Below are positions 52,453 to 62,614 of a stretch of 64,000 nt of DNA, piece by piece; within the stretch, counting starts at the first letter, position 1; every line of letters starts with the position of its first letter. Both the position numbers and the translations under genes were made by a program. Source of the DNA: Roseburia sp. 1XD42-69 (lineage in GTDB: Bacteria > Bacillota > Clostridia > Lachnospirales > Lachnospiraceae); NCBI RefSeq assembly GCF_003612565.1, contig NZ_RAZG01000005.1:1-64000 (forward strand). Direction: 5' to 3'. The notes under the pieces were generated by a model. It was not told the origin of the DNA, did no database searches, and was given only the letters and a program-made list of their open reading frames with translations.

Positions 52453-53994
52453 TTACTTTTTTATCAGAAGGGATTTTCCTGTCATCTCTTCGGGCTGTTC
52501 CATACCCATCATCTCAATCATAGTGGGAATAATATCTGCCAGACAGCCATTTTCCCGCAATGTGTAAGCATCATCATAATTTACCAGGATAAAGGGAACA
52601 GGATTGATGGTGTGGGCGGTAAAGCTTCCTCCGTTTTCATAGTCAACCAACTGTTCTGCATTCCCGTGGTCTGCACAGATAAACATCTGCCCGTTTACTT
52701 CCTTAATGGCGTCTACCGCTTTGCCCACACAGGCATCCACCGTCTCCACTGCCTTTACGGCAGCCTCTAAAATTCCGGTGTGGCCCACCATATCTGGATT
52801 TGCAAAGTTGATAATAATCACATCATATTTATCACTTTTGATTGCATCCACCAACTTCTCACAGACTTCCGGCGCACTCATCTGGGGCTGTAAGTCATAA
52901 GTTGCAACCTTGGGGGATTTTACAAGAATTCTATCCTCACCCTTATTTGGCTCCTCCACGCCGCCGTTGAAAAAGAAGGTCACATGGGCATATTTTTCTG
53001 TCTCGGCAATCCTTGCCTGGGTTTTTCCATGGTCTGCCAAATATTCTCCAAATGTATTTTTCAATTCCACTTTCTTAAATGCAATCTCTTTGTTGGGAAT
53101 TGTCACATCATATTCTGTAAAACAGATATAGGTCACATCTTTTCTGACCCCTCTGTCAAACCCGTCAAACTCATCTGCACAAAATGCCCTGGTAATCTCC
53201 CTTGCGCGGTCCGGACGGAAATTAAAGAAAATAATACTGTCCTTATCCTCTATAACTGCCAATGGCTTTCCGTTTTCTGTGATAACGGTAGGCATCACAA
53301 ACTCGTCTGTCTTATCCTCATCATAACTCTTGGAAATTGCCTCCCCTGCAGAAGCTGCCGTATTGCCTTCCCCAAGGGTCAAAGCTTTATAAGCCGCCTC
53401 CACACGGTCCCAGCGGTTATCTCTGTCCATCACATAATAACGCCCGCAGATAGAAGCGATTTTGCCCACCCCAATCTCTTTCATTTTTTCTTCCAGGGCT
53501 TCGATAAAGCCTTTCCCGGCAGTGGGGGAGGTATCTCTTCCGTCTAAGAAACAGTGAACATACACCTGGGAAATCCCCTCTCTCTTTGCCAGCTCCAAAA
53601 GCCCGTAGAGATGTGTGATATGGCTGTGCACTCCTCCGTCTGACAAAAGTCCATAGAGATGAAGTTTGGAATTGTTCGCTTTTACATTTGCTATAGCCTT
53701 TAACAATTCAGGATTCTGAAAGAAATCCCCGTCTTCAATCTCTTTTGTAATTCTGGTAAGTTCTTGGTATACAATCCTGCCGGCTCCCATATTTAAATGA
53801 CCTACTTCGGAATTGCCCATCTGCCCGTCAGGAAGGCCTACAGCCAAACCGCTGGCATTGCCTTTCACAAAAGGACAGTCTTTCATCAAACCGTCAATCA
53901 CCGGGGTCTTTGCCTGTGACACTGCATTGCCCTCTGTCTTCTCATTCAGTCCAAAACCATCTAAAATCATTAAAACGGTAGGTTTTTTGCTCAT
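52453..53994 (-). CDS. gpmI: 2,3-bisphosphoglycerate-independent phosphoglycerate mutase
   Basis: 513 residues, of standard length. The first metal site MILDGFGLNE (Asp12), the phosphoserine site GNSEVGHLNMGAGR (Ser62), DGRDTSPTAGKGF and the C-terminal ICADHGNAEQ are all present. Interconverts 3- and 2-phosphoglycerate in glycolysis. Last gene of the run his-ung-capA-gpmI; AAGGAG ribosome site. Confidence 0.98.
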   Translation of the reverse strand: MSKKPTVLMILDGFGLNEKTEGNAVSQAKTPVIDGLMKDCPFVKGNASGLAVGLPDGQMGNSEVGHLNMGAGRIVYQELTRITKEIEDGDFFQNPELLKAIANVKANNSKLHLYGLLSDGGVHSHITHLYGLLELAKREGISQVYVHCFLDGRDTSPTAGKGFIEALEEKMKEIGVGKIASICGRYYVMDRDNRWDRVEAAYKALTLGEGNTAASAGEAISKSYDEDKTDEFVMPTVITENGKPLAVIEDKDSIIFFNFRPDRAREITRAFCADEFDGFDRGVRKDVTYICFTEYDVTIPNKEIAFKKVELKNTFGEYLADHGKTQARIAETEKYAHVTFFFNGGVEEPNKGEDRILVKSPKVATYDLQPQMSAPEVCEKLVDAIKSDKYDVIIINFANPDMVGHTGILEAAVKAVETVDACVGKAVDAIKEVNGQMFICADHGNAEQLVDYENGGSFTAHTINPVPFILVNYDDAYTLRENGCLADIIPTMIEMMGMEQPEEMTGKSLLIKK

Positions 53995-54072
53995 TTCTTT
54001 CTCCTTCTTTCTATTATTTATAATAAGATTTTTGTTTTCTTACCATATTTTAACCCAGGCCGAAGTATTTGT

Positions 54073-55548
54073 CTACCCCTGGGAAATGGTTCCGTCTGGA
54101 TTCACGATAACTCCGGGAGCAGAATGCTTCTGCATAAAATCCAGTATTTTCTGTTTTTCCGCCTCATCCCTCACCAAAGATGTCTTTGTGTCCTTTTGAA
54201 TACAGGGAATAAATCCCAGGGTCAATTTTCCTTTTTCATCTATAGTTACTTTTGCAAGACCGGTATCCTGAGTACTGCTGCTAAACCAGAAATTTCCCAG
54301 ACTGTAAATAACAGGAACTCCCTCCACAAAATCAAATCCCTGTAGACAGTGGGTGTGGCCGCCGATAATCACATCTGCACCTGCCCTTGCAAAGGATACT
54401 GCCAGATTTTTCTGGTCTCTGCCAAAATTACTGTCCCCCTCTGTTCCCCAGTGAATATTAACAATCACATAATCGCTGTTCTTTCTCGCCTCTTTTATCA
54501 CTTCCACAAATTTAGAGGGATCTAAACTTTTTAAGACTCCAGGTGAATTCTCCGTGGCCTCCTTTGTGTAATTATAAGAGCGCTCTATCTGGGTCGCTGA
54601 TACAATGGCAATTTTTCTTCCGTTGCACACAAAATAGTAAGGCTTGCTTGCCTCCTTGAGATTCGCCCCTGCCCCCACATGGGGAATTCCAGCCCGGTCT
54701 AAAGTTTCTATGGTATCCAAAAGTGCCTCCGGGCCGTAATCATACACATGGTTATTGGCCACATTCACAATATCCGTACCAAAAGCCTTTAAATTTTCTA
54801 CCCGGGAAGGATGCGCCCGAAAAGTATAGGCTTTTTTAGGAATGGCCTTTCCTCTGGTACTGTAGGTAAACTCATTGTTTACCATCATAATATCCGCAGC
54901 GTTCATCTCCTCTAAAAGTTCCGGGGAGAAACAATCATAAATTCCCCCGGGAGATTTATCCATATGCTTTGTGGTAACATACCCTTCTGAAAAATTAACA
55001 TCCCCCGTAAATTCCAAGGTGATTTCTGACATGCTGCCGCAGACTTTCCACTCCACATTCTCCGTACAATACTGGCTGAACCCTGTCTGACCGCAGTACA
55101 CAAGCCAGAGCACATGTATACTGTTCCCGGTAAGTTCATACCACATATCCTGCCTGGGATTTTTCGAGCAGCTCTCCTGGGCAAGTTTTAAGATGCATTC
55201 ATCCCCGTATTCCCCATCCAGCCAGTTTAAAAAAGCTTCATCCAGGGGATAATTGCCGATAAACTCACTGGTACAGTTCTGTAAAATAACCTGATACGCA
55301 TCATCCATCTCCTCTATGGAACTTGAATAACCAGAAGAAAATACAGGACTTTCCTGCTCTGTTATATCTCTCCGCCGTTCCTCCCTGGATTCCGGCACTT
55401 CCGTATCTTTTACCGTAAGCTCAGGACGGGTTTTCGCCCTTATACTTGTCACCATCTCCGCCACGTCATGCCCGCCGCTGCAGCCGCAAAGAAGGGAAAC
55501 CAAACAAATTACAGAAAGAAGACACGCTATGTATGGTTTCTTTTTCAT
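54073..55548 (-). CDS. CapA-family (PGA_cap) lipoprotein
   Basis: 491 residues. Lipobox LLCGC (Cys23), a low-complexity linker, an N-terminal domain of unknown type (about 75-170), then a CapA/PgsA metallophosphatase-like domain (LEFTGDVNFSEG, VNNEFTYSTRG, VNVANNHVYDYG, IVNIHWGTE, GGHTHCLQG). The His/Asp/Asn motifs fit a metal-dependent phosphoesterase. Involvement in surface polymer synthesis is known for some relatives; nothing here points to capsule genes. Follows ung by 14 bp. Confidence 0.85.
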   Translation of the reverse strand: MKKKPYIACLLSVICLVSLLCGCSGGHDVAEMVTSIRAKTRPELTVKDTEVPESREERRRDITEQESPVFSSGYSSSIEEMDDAYQVILQNCTSEFIGNYPLDEAFLNWLDGEYGDECILKLAQESCSKNPRQDMWYELTGNSIHVLWLVYCGQTGFSQYCTENVEWKVCGSMSEITLEFTGDVNFSEGYVTTKHMDKSPGGIYDCFSPELLEEMNAADIMMVNNEFTYSTRGKAIPKKAYTFRAHPSRVENLKAFGTDIVNVANNHVYDYGPEALLDTIETLDRAGIPHVGAGANLKEASKPYYFVCNGRKIAIVSATQIERSYNYTKEATENSPGVLKSLDPSKFVEVIKEARKNSDYVIVNIHWGTEGDSNFGRDQKNLAVSFARAGADVIIGGHTHCLQGFDFVEGVPVIYSLGNFWFSSSTQDTGLAKVTIDEKGKLTLGFIPCIQKDTKTSLVRDEAEKQKILDFMQKHSAPGVIVNPDGTISQG

Positions 55549-55562
55549 AGTCTCCCTTTCCG

Positions 55563-56243
55563 TTATAAAATATTTTCAATCTGCCAGTCAATTTTCTCAA
55601 CGCCCCGGCTCTCCAAAAAGTCATTTGCCTGACTGAAATGCCTGCATCCAAAAAATCCCCGGTATGCGGACAGGGGGCTTGGATGAGGCGCTTTTAAGAT
55701 TAAATGTTCTCTATTGGTAAGCATGGGGATTTTACTCTGGGCAGGTTTGCCCCAAAGCATATATACAATAGGCCTCTCCTGGGCATTTACCGCAGAAATC
55801 ACCGCGTCCGTAAACTGCTCCCACCCTTTCCCCTGATGGGAATTTGCCTGATGGGCCCGCACAGTGAGAACCGTGTTTAAAAGAAGCACACCCTGGTCAG
55901 CCCATTTTTTTAAATAGCCGTTATTTGGAATATAACAGCCGCAGTCCTCCTCCAGTTCCTTGTAAATATTTTGCAGGGAAGGAGGAATTTCTTTTTGGGA
56001 CACCGGAACAGAAAAGCTGAGGCCGTGGGCCTGGTTTGTGTTGTGATAGGGATCCTGTCCCAAAATCAATACCTTTACTTTACTCAGCGGCGTAAAGTGA
56101 AATGCGTTAAAAATATCATCTGATGGAGGATACACCAAAGCTTTATTGTATTCTTCCTTTACAAAAGTATATAATTCCCTGTAATAGGGCTTTTTAAATT
56201 CACCGGAAAGCACCTGAAGCCAGTCATTGTCAATCATTGCCAT
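55563..56243 (-). CDS. ung: Uracil-DNA glycosylase
   Basis: 226 residues, family 1. The catalytic GQDPYHN motif (Asp64) and the DNA-intercalation motif [13 protein letters not shown] are intact, with [16 protein letters not shown] between. Removes uracil from DNA. Its start lies 14 bp inside the end of hisF. AGGGGG ribosome site. Confidence 0.97.
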   Translation of the reverse strand: MAMIDNDWLQVLSGEFKKPYYRELYTFVKEEYNKALVYPPSDDIFNAFHFTPLSKVKVLILGQDPYHNTNQAHGLSFSVPVSQKEIPPSLQNIYKELEEDCGCYIPNNGYLKKWADQGVLLLNTVLTVRAHQANSHQGKGWEQFTDAVISAVNAQERPIVYMLWGKPAQSKIPMLTNREHLILKAPHPSPLSAYRGFFGCRHFSQANDFLESRGVEKIDWQIENIL

Positions 56244-57015
56244 AATTTGTTTCCCCCTGCATTCTCACAGAAACTCCTTTTTCTGCAAGGTATCTTTTCA
56301 AATTCATAATCTCCAGTTCCTTATAGTGGAAAAGTGATGCCGCCAAAGCCGCATCGGCTCCTCCCGCAGTAAGGGCTTCGTAAAAATGTTCCTCTGTGCC
56401 GGCTCCACCGGAGGCAATCACAGGAATAGATACACTGTCTGCAATCTCCCTGGTAAGCTTTAAATCATAGCCCCCTTTTGTACCGTCGCAGTCCATACTG
56501 GTAAGAAGAATTTCCCCGGCGCCTAACTTCTCTGCTTTCACTGCCCATTCTATAGCGTCGATTCCCACATCTACTCTGCCGCCGTTTTTATAAATATTCC
56601 AGCCCCCATCGTCTCTTCTTCTGGCATCAATGGCTACCACCACGCACTGGCTCCCAAATTTATCCGCCGCCTCGGAAATCAACTCCGGACGGTTAATCGC
56701 TGCAGAATTTATAGAAATCTTATCTGCCCCCTCCCGGAGCAGCACCTTAAAATCCTCCACAGTTCGGATACCCCCTCCAACGGTAAATGGGATAAAGACT
56801 TTCTCCGCCACACGCCTTACCATATCCACCACGGTCCCTCTGGCATCGGAGGATGCGGTGATATCCAAAAAAACAACTTCATCGGCGCCCGCCTTGTCAT
56901 AGGCAGCCGCAATCTCCACCGGATCTCCTGCGTCCTTTAAATCAACAAAATTAACACCTTTTACCACCCTGCCGTCTTTTACATCCAGGCAGGGAATAAT
57001 ACGCTTTGTAAACAT
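56230..57015 (-). CDS. hisF: Imidazole glycerol phosphate synthase, cyclase subunit
   Basis: 261 residues. The catalytic Asp11 ([10 protein letters not shown]), [24 protein letters not shown] and VIASGGAGT motifs of the TIM barrel are present. Start at 57015 with GGGAGGGG upstream. It closes the imidazole ring in histidine synthesis using ammonia from HisH, encoded 2 bp upstream. The rest of the his operon is not in this window. Confidence 0.97.
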   Translation of the reverse strand: MFTKRIIPCLDVKDGRVVKGVNFVDLKDAGDPVEIAAAYDKAGADEVVFLDITASSDARGTVVDMVRRVAEKVFIPFTVGGGIRTVEDFKVLLREGADKISINSAAINRPELISEAADKFGSQCVVVAIDARRRDDGGWNIYKNGGRVDVGIDAIEWAVKAEKLGAGEILLTSMDCDGTKGGYDLKLTREIADSVSIPVIASGGAGTEEHFYEALTAGGADAALAASLFHYKELEIMNLKRYLAEKGVSVRMQGETNYGND

Positions 57016-57017
57016 AA

Positions 57018-57635
57018 CTATGCCCCTCCCTGTACTTTTGCAAAATTTGCCAGAATGCGAAGTCCCACACCGCTGCTCTTTTCCGGGTGGAACTGACATG
57101 CAAATATATTCTCTTTTTCCACGGAGGCATGGATATTGGCGCTGTACTGTGTAACGGCTTTTACAATCTCCTCATCCCTTGCCTTTAAATAGTAGGAATG
57201 CACAAAATATACATAGGGGCTGCCTTTTATTCCCTGAAACAGCCTTCCATGATTCCTTAATTCCAGTGAATTCCACCCGATATGCGGAATCTTAAGTCCC
57301 TCCTTATCCGGTATCCGAAGAATATCCCCGGAGAGGAGATGAAGCCCTTCCACTCCCTGGCTTTCACTGCTGCCGTCAAAAAGAAGCTGGAGCCCCAGGC
57401 AGATTCCTAATATGGGTTTTTTCTCCGCCCTGGCCTCCTCAAGCATCTTATCAATCTCATATTTTTTCAGTTGTTCCATGGCTGCCCCGAAAGAGCCGAC
57501 TCCCGGAAGAATCACCTTGTCCGCCGCAGCCACTTCCCTTCTGTCTCTGGTAATCACACTTTTTTCTCCCAGAAAACTCAAAGCTTTTTCCACACTTTTC
57601 AAGTTTCCGGCATCGTAATCCAAAATTGCTATCAT
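57018..57635 (-). CDS. hisH: Imidazole glycerol phosphate synthase, glutaminase subunit
   Basis: 205 residues, class I glutamine amidotransferase. Triad Cys79 (GICLGLQ), His183 and Glu185 (FHPEKS). It supplies ammonia to HisF. It starts 7 bp downstream of the lysine-rich membrane-protein gene. Confidence 0.97.
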   Translation of the reverse strand: MIAILDYDAGNLKSVEKALSFLGEKSVITRDRREVAAADKVILPGVGSFGAAMEQLKKYEIDKMLEEARAEKKPILGICLGLQLLFDGSSESQGVEGLHLLSGDILRIPDKEGLKIPHIGWNSLELRNHGRLFQGIKGSPYVYFVHSYYLKARDEEIVKAVTQYSANIHASVEKENIFACQFHPEKSSGVGLRILANFAKVQGGA

Positions 57636-57642
57636 ATTTTTC

Positions 57643-59184
57643 CTATTCTTCCACTTCTTCCAAAAGTCCCAGGCTCTTTACAATGTCATAAATACGTCTT
57701 GTGTACTCTTTGCGGTCATGAAGAGCATAAATCTCCCTGGCTGTCTCCGGGCTTACGCTGAATTTTTCTCCCAACTGAAGGACAATATCCTCCTCTAATG
57801 CGGCAAACTCTTCCTTGGCACCGGACTCTTCAGCCAACTCTTGGTTTACGTCAAACCTTCCCAAAGCACATATGTAAGAATCCAGGGATTTCCTATACTG
57901 TCCAGCAAGATACAGGCTCTCTCCTGCCTGATACTCATTTTGTACGGAAGCTAAAACAACAACTTTATCATACAGTTCCTTTTCCCCGTCTTTCAGCTTC
58001 ATCCCCTCTAAAATCTGATAGGCCTTAACATAATCCCCATCTTTATAGGCAGCTGATGCCGAAGATGCATCATTATTATAATTTAAAAGACTGGAACTGA
58101 GCAAAATAAACAAAGCAATGGAAGCGCCCATAACAAATATCAAAATAACCGGGCCTCTGGGCAGGGGCGGAGATAAATCCACCTCTTTTGGCTTTTTCGG
58201 TTTTTTGGGTTTCTTGGGCTTTTTCTCTTTCGGTTTCTTCTGCTTCTTTTGTTTGGGCTTTTTCTCTTTCTTCTTCTTTTTCTTCTTGCCCTTTTTATCC
58301 TCTTCCTCAGAAACCGGCTCTCCCTGTCCCGCACCATTTAATTCTTGCAAAATCTGGAGATTCTCGTCTGTAATACTTCCTAGTTCCTGACCATCCAAAC
58401 CTGCGTCTGGAGAGGAGGAACCGCTGGAGCCTGCCGAGTCTCCTTTATTCCCTCCCTGTATCTCTTCCTCATCGTCTTCCCCAAAAAGAGCACGGGAAAG
58501 CTTTTTGAAAAAGGATTCTCCCTCACCTTTTTCCTTTTTTTTCTTTTTTCTTTTTTTCTTTTTTCCTGAGGAGTCCTCCTCCTCACTTCCCACAATATCT
58601 TCCAGGCTGACCTCTGTTACTTCCTGATCCCCCACCTGCTCATTATTTTCATCTGCCTTAAGCATATTCCCAATATCAGAAAGTTCCTCATCATTTTGTG
58701 ACACTTCTGACAAAAGATCCATTAACTCCTTCTCATCCTGGGATCTCTCCTCTGCCTCCGGAGCTTTTTCTTCCTGCTCCGTGGATTCTTCTGGTGTTTC
58801 CAGGGACTTCTCTTCAGCAGAACTCTTCTGTTCCTCCCCTTCCGCAGGCTGCGTCCAGCCGTCATCCTCCATGGTATTGACCTCAAAACCATCCTCGTCC
58901 TGCTTTTTTTCCTCACCAGGCTCTGATTTTGGTTTCTGGGCACTTTCCACAATCCCCTCTAAATTGTCAAAAAATTCCTGCTCAGAAGGCCCCTCTTCCG
59001 ACCCTTCCTCTCTGTCAATCTCTCTCTCGAAATCCTGGACAAACTCCTCCATATCCATATGCTCCAACTCTTTTTCAAAGTCAGCCATATAATCAGAACT
59101 TTTTTTCTCCTGAACCTGACGTTTATGCTCAGGAGAGATATTACTCAGCAAGGAGTCTAAATAATCTTCCGTCTTGTTGTCCAC
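57643..59184 (-). CDS. Charged low-complexity single-pass membrane protein
   Basis: 513 residues from a GTG start (GGAGG 7 bp upstream). Residues 1-210 are acidic and disordered-looking, two lysine-rich blocks follow (about 211-230 and 300-340, the second with repeated KKPKKPK), then a membrane segment (about 345-370) and a soluble helical C-terminus (about 375-513) that looks TPR-like (YKDGDYVKAYQILEGMK, LYLAGQYRKSLDSYI). No family recognised. Cytoplasmic N-terminus is likely by the positive-inside rule. Confidence 0.7.
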   Translation of the reverse strand: MDNKTEDYLDSLLSNISPEHKRQVQEKKSSDYMADFEKELEHMDMEEFVQDFEREIDREEGSEEGPSEQEFFDNLEGIVESAQKPKSEPGEEKKQDEDGFEVNTMEDDGWTQPAEGEEQKSSAEEKSLETPEESTEQEEKAPEAEERSQDEKELMDLLSEVSQNDEELSDIGNMLKADENNEQVGDQEVTEVSLEDIVGSEEEDSSGKKKKRKKKKKEKGEGESFFKKLSRALFGEDDEEEIQGGNKGDSAGSSGSSSPDAGLDGQELGSITDENLQILQELNGAGQGEPVSEEEDKKGKKKKKKKEKKPKQKKQKKPKEKKPKKPKKPKKPKEVDLSPPLPRGPVILIFVMGASIALFILLSSSLLNYNNDASSASAAYKDGDYVKAYQILEGMKLKDGEKELYDKVVVLASVQNEYQAGESLYLAGQYRKSLDSYICALGRFDVNQELAEESGAKEEFAALEEDIVLQLGEKFSVSPETAREIYALHDRKEYTRRIYDIVKSLGLLEEVEE

Positions 59185-59244
59185 CGTGATACCTCCCTGT
59201 ATCCTATTTTATCCCAGGAACTGACCAGTCCCTTAACTTATGAA

Positions 59245-59270
59245 GGGATGTGATGATAACATCACATCCC
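59245..59270 (-). terminator. Hairpin downstream of cheV
   Basis: GGGATGTGATG (59245-59255) and CATCACATCCC (59260-59270) pair perfectly over 11 bp. On the minus strand TTCATAAGTT follows, a weak T tract, so termination may be partial. Confidence 0.5.
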
Positions 59271-59294
59271 AATATCATCGTTCCATATGTCTGG

Positions 59295-60209
59295 TTAATC
59301 AAAACTACATGCATCAATTAATCTGTCAATAGCCTCTACCAGATTTCCAATCTCAGGTTTTGTAAGCTGTGCATCCGCACCAAGTTCTTCTCCTTTGCGG
59401 CGCATCTCTTCGTTTACCAGGGAAGAGAAAATTACAACTGGAATTTTCTTTATCTCTTCATCTTCTTTTGCCAGCTTGGTGAGACGGTGGCCGTCCATAA
59501 GAGGCATCTCAATATCTGTAATAATACAGTGGACTTTTTTGTATAAAGTCCCTGCTTTTTTAAACTCACAAATCTTGTCCCAGGCTTCCTGCCCGTTCAT
59601 AGTGACAATCTGTTTGGTATAACCGGATTTCTTTAAGCAGTCCGTAATCAGCTTGCTCAAAAGCGGGGAATCCTCAGCAATCAAAATCGGGTTATCGCTT
59701 CTGTCACGGTTTGCATCGATGTAGGCATCAATATCTGAAACTTTCAAGCCTGTCTCCGGGCTGATATCCGTAACAATTTTCTCAAAGTCAAGAATGATGA
59801 TTAATTTGTCATCCATCTTAATCACACCTGTGGATACACCGGTTTCACTGGAATTAATCGTTGCATCCGGCTTAATGATATCCTCCCAAGATACCCTGTG
59901 GATACCGATAACCTCGTCTACATGGAAGGCTATATTCAGCTTGTTAAAATTGGTAATGATAAACAACCCTTTATTTTCATCCTCTTCAATACCGATACAA
60001 CGCTTTAAGTTAATTACCGTAATCATCAAATCCCTGGGCATAAACACACCTTCCACACAGGGATTGGCATTTGGAATAGGAGTCACTGGCTGGTATGATA
60101 AAATTTCTTTTATCTTCGACACATTTATTCCATAATGGTTCTGCCCCAGCGCAAATTCCAACACCTCCAACTCATTCGTTCCACTCTCCAAAAGTATATT
60201 TGTATCCAT
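59295..60209 (-). CDS. cheV: CheV-type chemotaxis coupling protein (CheW-REC fusion)
   Basis: 304 residues: N-terminal CheW-like domain (about 12-160; ALGQNHYGINVSKIKEIL) and C-terminal REC domain (about 175-300) with phosphoacceptor Asp in IITDIEMPLMDG and Lys in QLTKPEIG. It couples chemoreceptors to CheA and adapts through phosphorylation, so the cell has a chemotaxis system. GGAGGAGATAGG ribosome site. Confidence 0.95.
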   Translation of the reverse strand: MDTNILLESGTNELEVLEFALGQNHYGINVSKIKEILSYQPVTPIPNANPCVEGVFMPRDLMITVINLKRCIGIEEDENKGLFIITNFNKLNIAFHVDEVIGIHRVSWEDIIKPDATINSSETGVSTGVIKMDDKLIIILDFEKIVTDISPETGLKVSDIDAYIDANRDRSDNPILIAEDSPLLSKLITDCLKKSGYTKQIVTMNGQEAWDKICEFKKAGTLYKKVHCIITDIEMPLMDGHRLTKLAKEDEEIKKIPVVIFSSLVNEEMRRKGEELGADAQLTKPEIGNLVEAIDRLIDACSFD

Positions 60210-60252
60210 AAACCTATCTCCTCCCGGCGCACATTAAGTCTAATCTTATTCT

Positions 60253-60261
60253 ATTATAGCA
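60253..60261 (-). promoter_or_regulatory. Extended -10 promoter of cheV
   Basis: On the minus strand TGC-TATAAT, about 44 bp before the ATG, in a strongly AT-rich stretch. No good -35 is visible, which an extended -10 can tolerate. Confidence 0.4.
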
Positions 60262-60297
60262 TAATTTTTATCATTGTATATTGTTTTTTTAAAATTT

Positions 60298-61047
60298 TTA
60301 CAAATTTATCGCAAATTGTTTTCCGTTCATTGTCACATTTAACTGTATGCCGGAAACATCGCTGATATCTTCCGGCACCTGGAAAAGCAATACCGTCTCC
60401 GCTGTTCCCCCGGCCTCTATATCCGACTGATATGTACTTAAGTCATTTAAAAGTATGGTGGTCTGTGCCGGCACTGACTGATCCCCGTTAATCACCGCCG
60501 TAAAACTGGGGGTCATTGCCAGAATATCCACATGGAGGGGCTGGCCGGAAGTATTCACCAAGTTATACTTTAACACAAGAAACTGCTTGCCCGTTTCCGC
60601 ATCCACCGCATAATAATCTTCCGCCATGTAGGATTTTGTCAGCTCATGCCCTGTATAATCCGCCGAGACAACCCCTAAATCCAGGGCTTGTGTCATGGTA
60701 GCCCCTGTATTTTCCGGCTGTGCCGGTTCCGGTGTCCCCGGAGTCTGTGCCGGTTCCTCCGCTCCTGCCGGCTCTTCTGTGCCAAGGCTCTCCTCCGGTA
60801 TCTCCTCAGTTTCCGGCAAAGGCTCCTGCTTCGTCTCCGTGGAAACTTCACCGTCCAAGACATCCGGCCTGACAAAAACTTCGCCGTCCTGCTGGTAGGT
60901 GTTAAACTTTGCCACTGCCTGTGCCGAATAATTTACAATCATGGACTGCTCTTCCGCTGTCATCTCAAACATCGCATCCCCGCAGCCGGACAGGGTGAGT
61001 GCCATCGCAAAAAGCACTGCCGTAATCTTCATCCGTGAATTTTTCAT
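60298..61047 (-). CDS. Lipoprotein with Ig-like DUF4352/DUF5067-type domain
   Basis: 249 residues. Signal peptide with lipobox LSGC (Cys22), a helical segment, a Glu/Pro/Thr-rich linker (about 70-115) and a C-terminal beta-sandwich (about 120-249; FLVLKYNLVNTSGQPLHV, VLLFQVPEDISDVSGIQL) of the kind seen in DUF4352/DUF5067 surface proteins. Function unknown. GGAGG precedes the ATG. Confidence 0.75.
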   Translation of the reverse strand: MKNSRMKITAVLFAMALTLSGCGDAMFEMTAEEQSMIVNYSAQAVAKFNTYQQDGEVFVRPDVLDGEVSTETKQEPLPETEEIPEESLGTEEPAGAEEPAQTPGTPEPAQPENTGATMTQALDLGVVSADYTGHELTKSYMAEDYYAVDAETGKQFLVLKYNLVNTSGQPLHVDILAMTPSFTAVINGDQSVPAQTTILLNDLSTYQSDIEAGGTAETVLLFQVPEDISDVSGIQLNVTMNGKQFAINL

Positions 61048-61100
61048 TCTGTGCCTCCACTGCCTTTTCTTAATTAAAATCTTCTATCATTATACATTTC

Positions 61101-61129
61101 ATCATATCATTTTTTCTGTGAATGGGCAA
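61101..61129 (-). promoter_or_regulatory. Promoter of the Ig-like lipoprotein gene
   Basis: On the minus strand TTGCCC (61124-61129), 17 bp, TATGAT (61101-61106), about 54 bp before the ATG. Confidence 0.5.
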
Positions 61130-61141
61130 CCACTAATTATA

Positions 61142-62614
61142 CTAATTATTTTTTGTGTCAAGTTCCATCCAAAATTCCACGCCGTTTTCATGATTAATTA
61201 CGCCGCAGTCCCGGTGAAAGGAATCCATAATGGCTTTTACAATGGAAAGCCCGATTCCGCTTCCCCCGTACTCCCTGGTTCTGGCCTTGTCCACCTTGTA
61301 AAATTTAATCCATATTCTGTCTAAATCTTCCTCAGGGATATTTTTTCCTGTGTTAAACACGGAAAGCCTCACATAATCCTGATGTTTTGTATAACGGATC
61401 CTGATTTCCTTTTCAAACTCCGCATGGTGGATGGCATTGCTGAGATAGTTTGTCACTACCTCCTCCACTTTGAATTCGTCTGCCCATACATACATCGGCT
61501 CATTTGTCTCAAAAATTAAGTGTATCCCATTTTGTTTTAAAAGGATAGAAGAAGAATTCACGACCCCCAAAATAAGCTCTGTCAGGTTAAATCTTTCCAT
61601 AGCAACTTTGTCATTGCCAAATTCCAGTTGGTTTAACGTGAGAAGCTTTTTCACCATCTGGTTCATTTTATCCGCTTCGTCCATAATCACTTCACAGTAA
61701 AAGTTCCTGCTCTGCTCATCCTCGTTTATGCACTCCAAAAGCCCTTCCGCATACCCTTGTATCAGGGCCAGAGGGGTCTTAAGCTCATGGGATACGTTGG
61801 AGAGAAACTCTTTGCGCATCTGGTCAATCTGGATTTTTTTCTCAATGTCAATCTGAAGTTCATTGTTGGCGCTTTTCAATTCCGATATGGTCTTTTCCAG
61901 AGTCTCCGACAAAAAATTAATATGCTCCCCCAGCTGGTCAATCTCTGTCTCCCCTTTCCTGCTGTATTTCGCATTGAAATCCAGCTCCGCCATGCGCTTG
62001 GAAATATCTGTCAGCTCTAAAATGGGATTGGCAATCTTTCTTGACACAAACACGCTGATAATGGCGCTTAAGGTCACCGCCAGCACACCGATATACCCCA
62101 GGAAACGGTTGGAAATCCAGGCATTTTCCCGAATGCTCTCCAAAGCGGTGCGCATAAAAATCAGATTCCCGTCACTTAAAGTGCCCCAGAGCACCAGATA
62201 TTCCGATTCCAGCCGTGAATCCACCTGCCGCTCTAACACATAACTGTCTGTCTTCTCCACAATTTCCGCAGGTTTTCCAAAAAGTACCTTCATAAATGTA
62301 TTCCGCAAAAGATCCACATCATTCACCGATGCCCGGATAACGGAGCCGTCCGCACAGATTACGATAATGGAAATATTGTCGTTGGCACAGATATTCTCAA
62401 ATGCCACGTCAAAAGATTCATTGTCTAAAATCCCCTGTTCGCTTGCGCGGTTAATGATGGCAAAACCATCAAGCATAACCTCCTGCTTATTGTAGGTATA
62501 GTACCCCTCCAAAAAGGTATTATTTAAAAACCAGCACAGTAAAACTGTGCCGGCCACCAACGCCACAATGGTTGCTGTCAGCTGTCTGGCCAGGGATTTT
62601 TTTACCATCTTCAT
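61142..62614 (-). CDS. Sensor histidine kinase with HAMP domain
   Basis: 490 residues: membrane segment (about 10-32), extracellular sensor (33-165), second membrane segment (about 170-190), HAMP, the H-box LSNVSHELKTPLALIQGYAEG, N-box VTNYLSNAIHHA and G-box GGSGIGLSIVKAI. The ATG overlaps the regulator stop (ATGA). Kinase and regulator form a conventional PhoR/WalK-like pair; the signal is unknown. Confidence 0.95.
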   Translation of the reverse strand: MKMVKKSLARQLTATIVALVAGTVLLCWFLNNTFLEGYYTYNKQEVMLDGFAIINRASEQGILDNESFDVAFENICANDNISIIVICADGSVIRASVNDVDLLRNTFMKVLFGKPAEIVEKTDSYVLERQVDSRLESEYLVLWGTLSDGNLIFMRTALESIRENAWISNRFLGYIGVLAVTLSAIISVFVSRKIANPILELTDISKRMAELDFNAKYSRKGETEIDQLGEHINFLSETLEKTISELKSANNELQIDIEKKIQIDQMRKEFLSNVSHELKTPLALIQGYAEGLLECINEDEQSRNFYCEVIMDEADKMNQMVKKLLTLNQLEFGNDKVAMERFNLTELILGVVNSSSILLKQNGIHLIFETNEPMYVWADEFKVEEVVTNYLSNAIHHAEFEKEIRIRYTKHQDYVRLSVFNTGKNIPEEDLDRIWIKFYKVDKARTREYGGSGIGLSIVKAIMDSFHRDCGVINHENGVEFWMELDTKNN

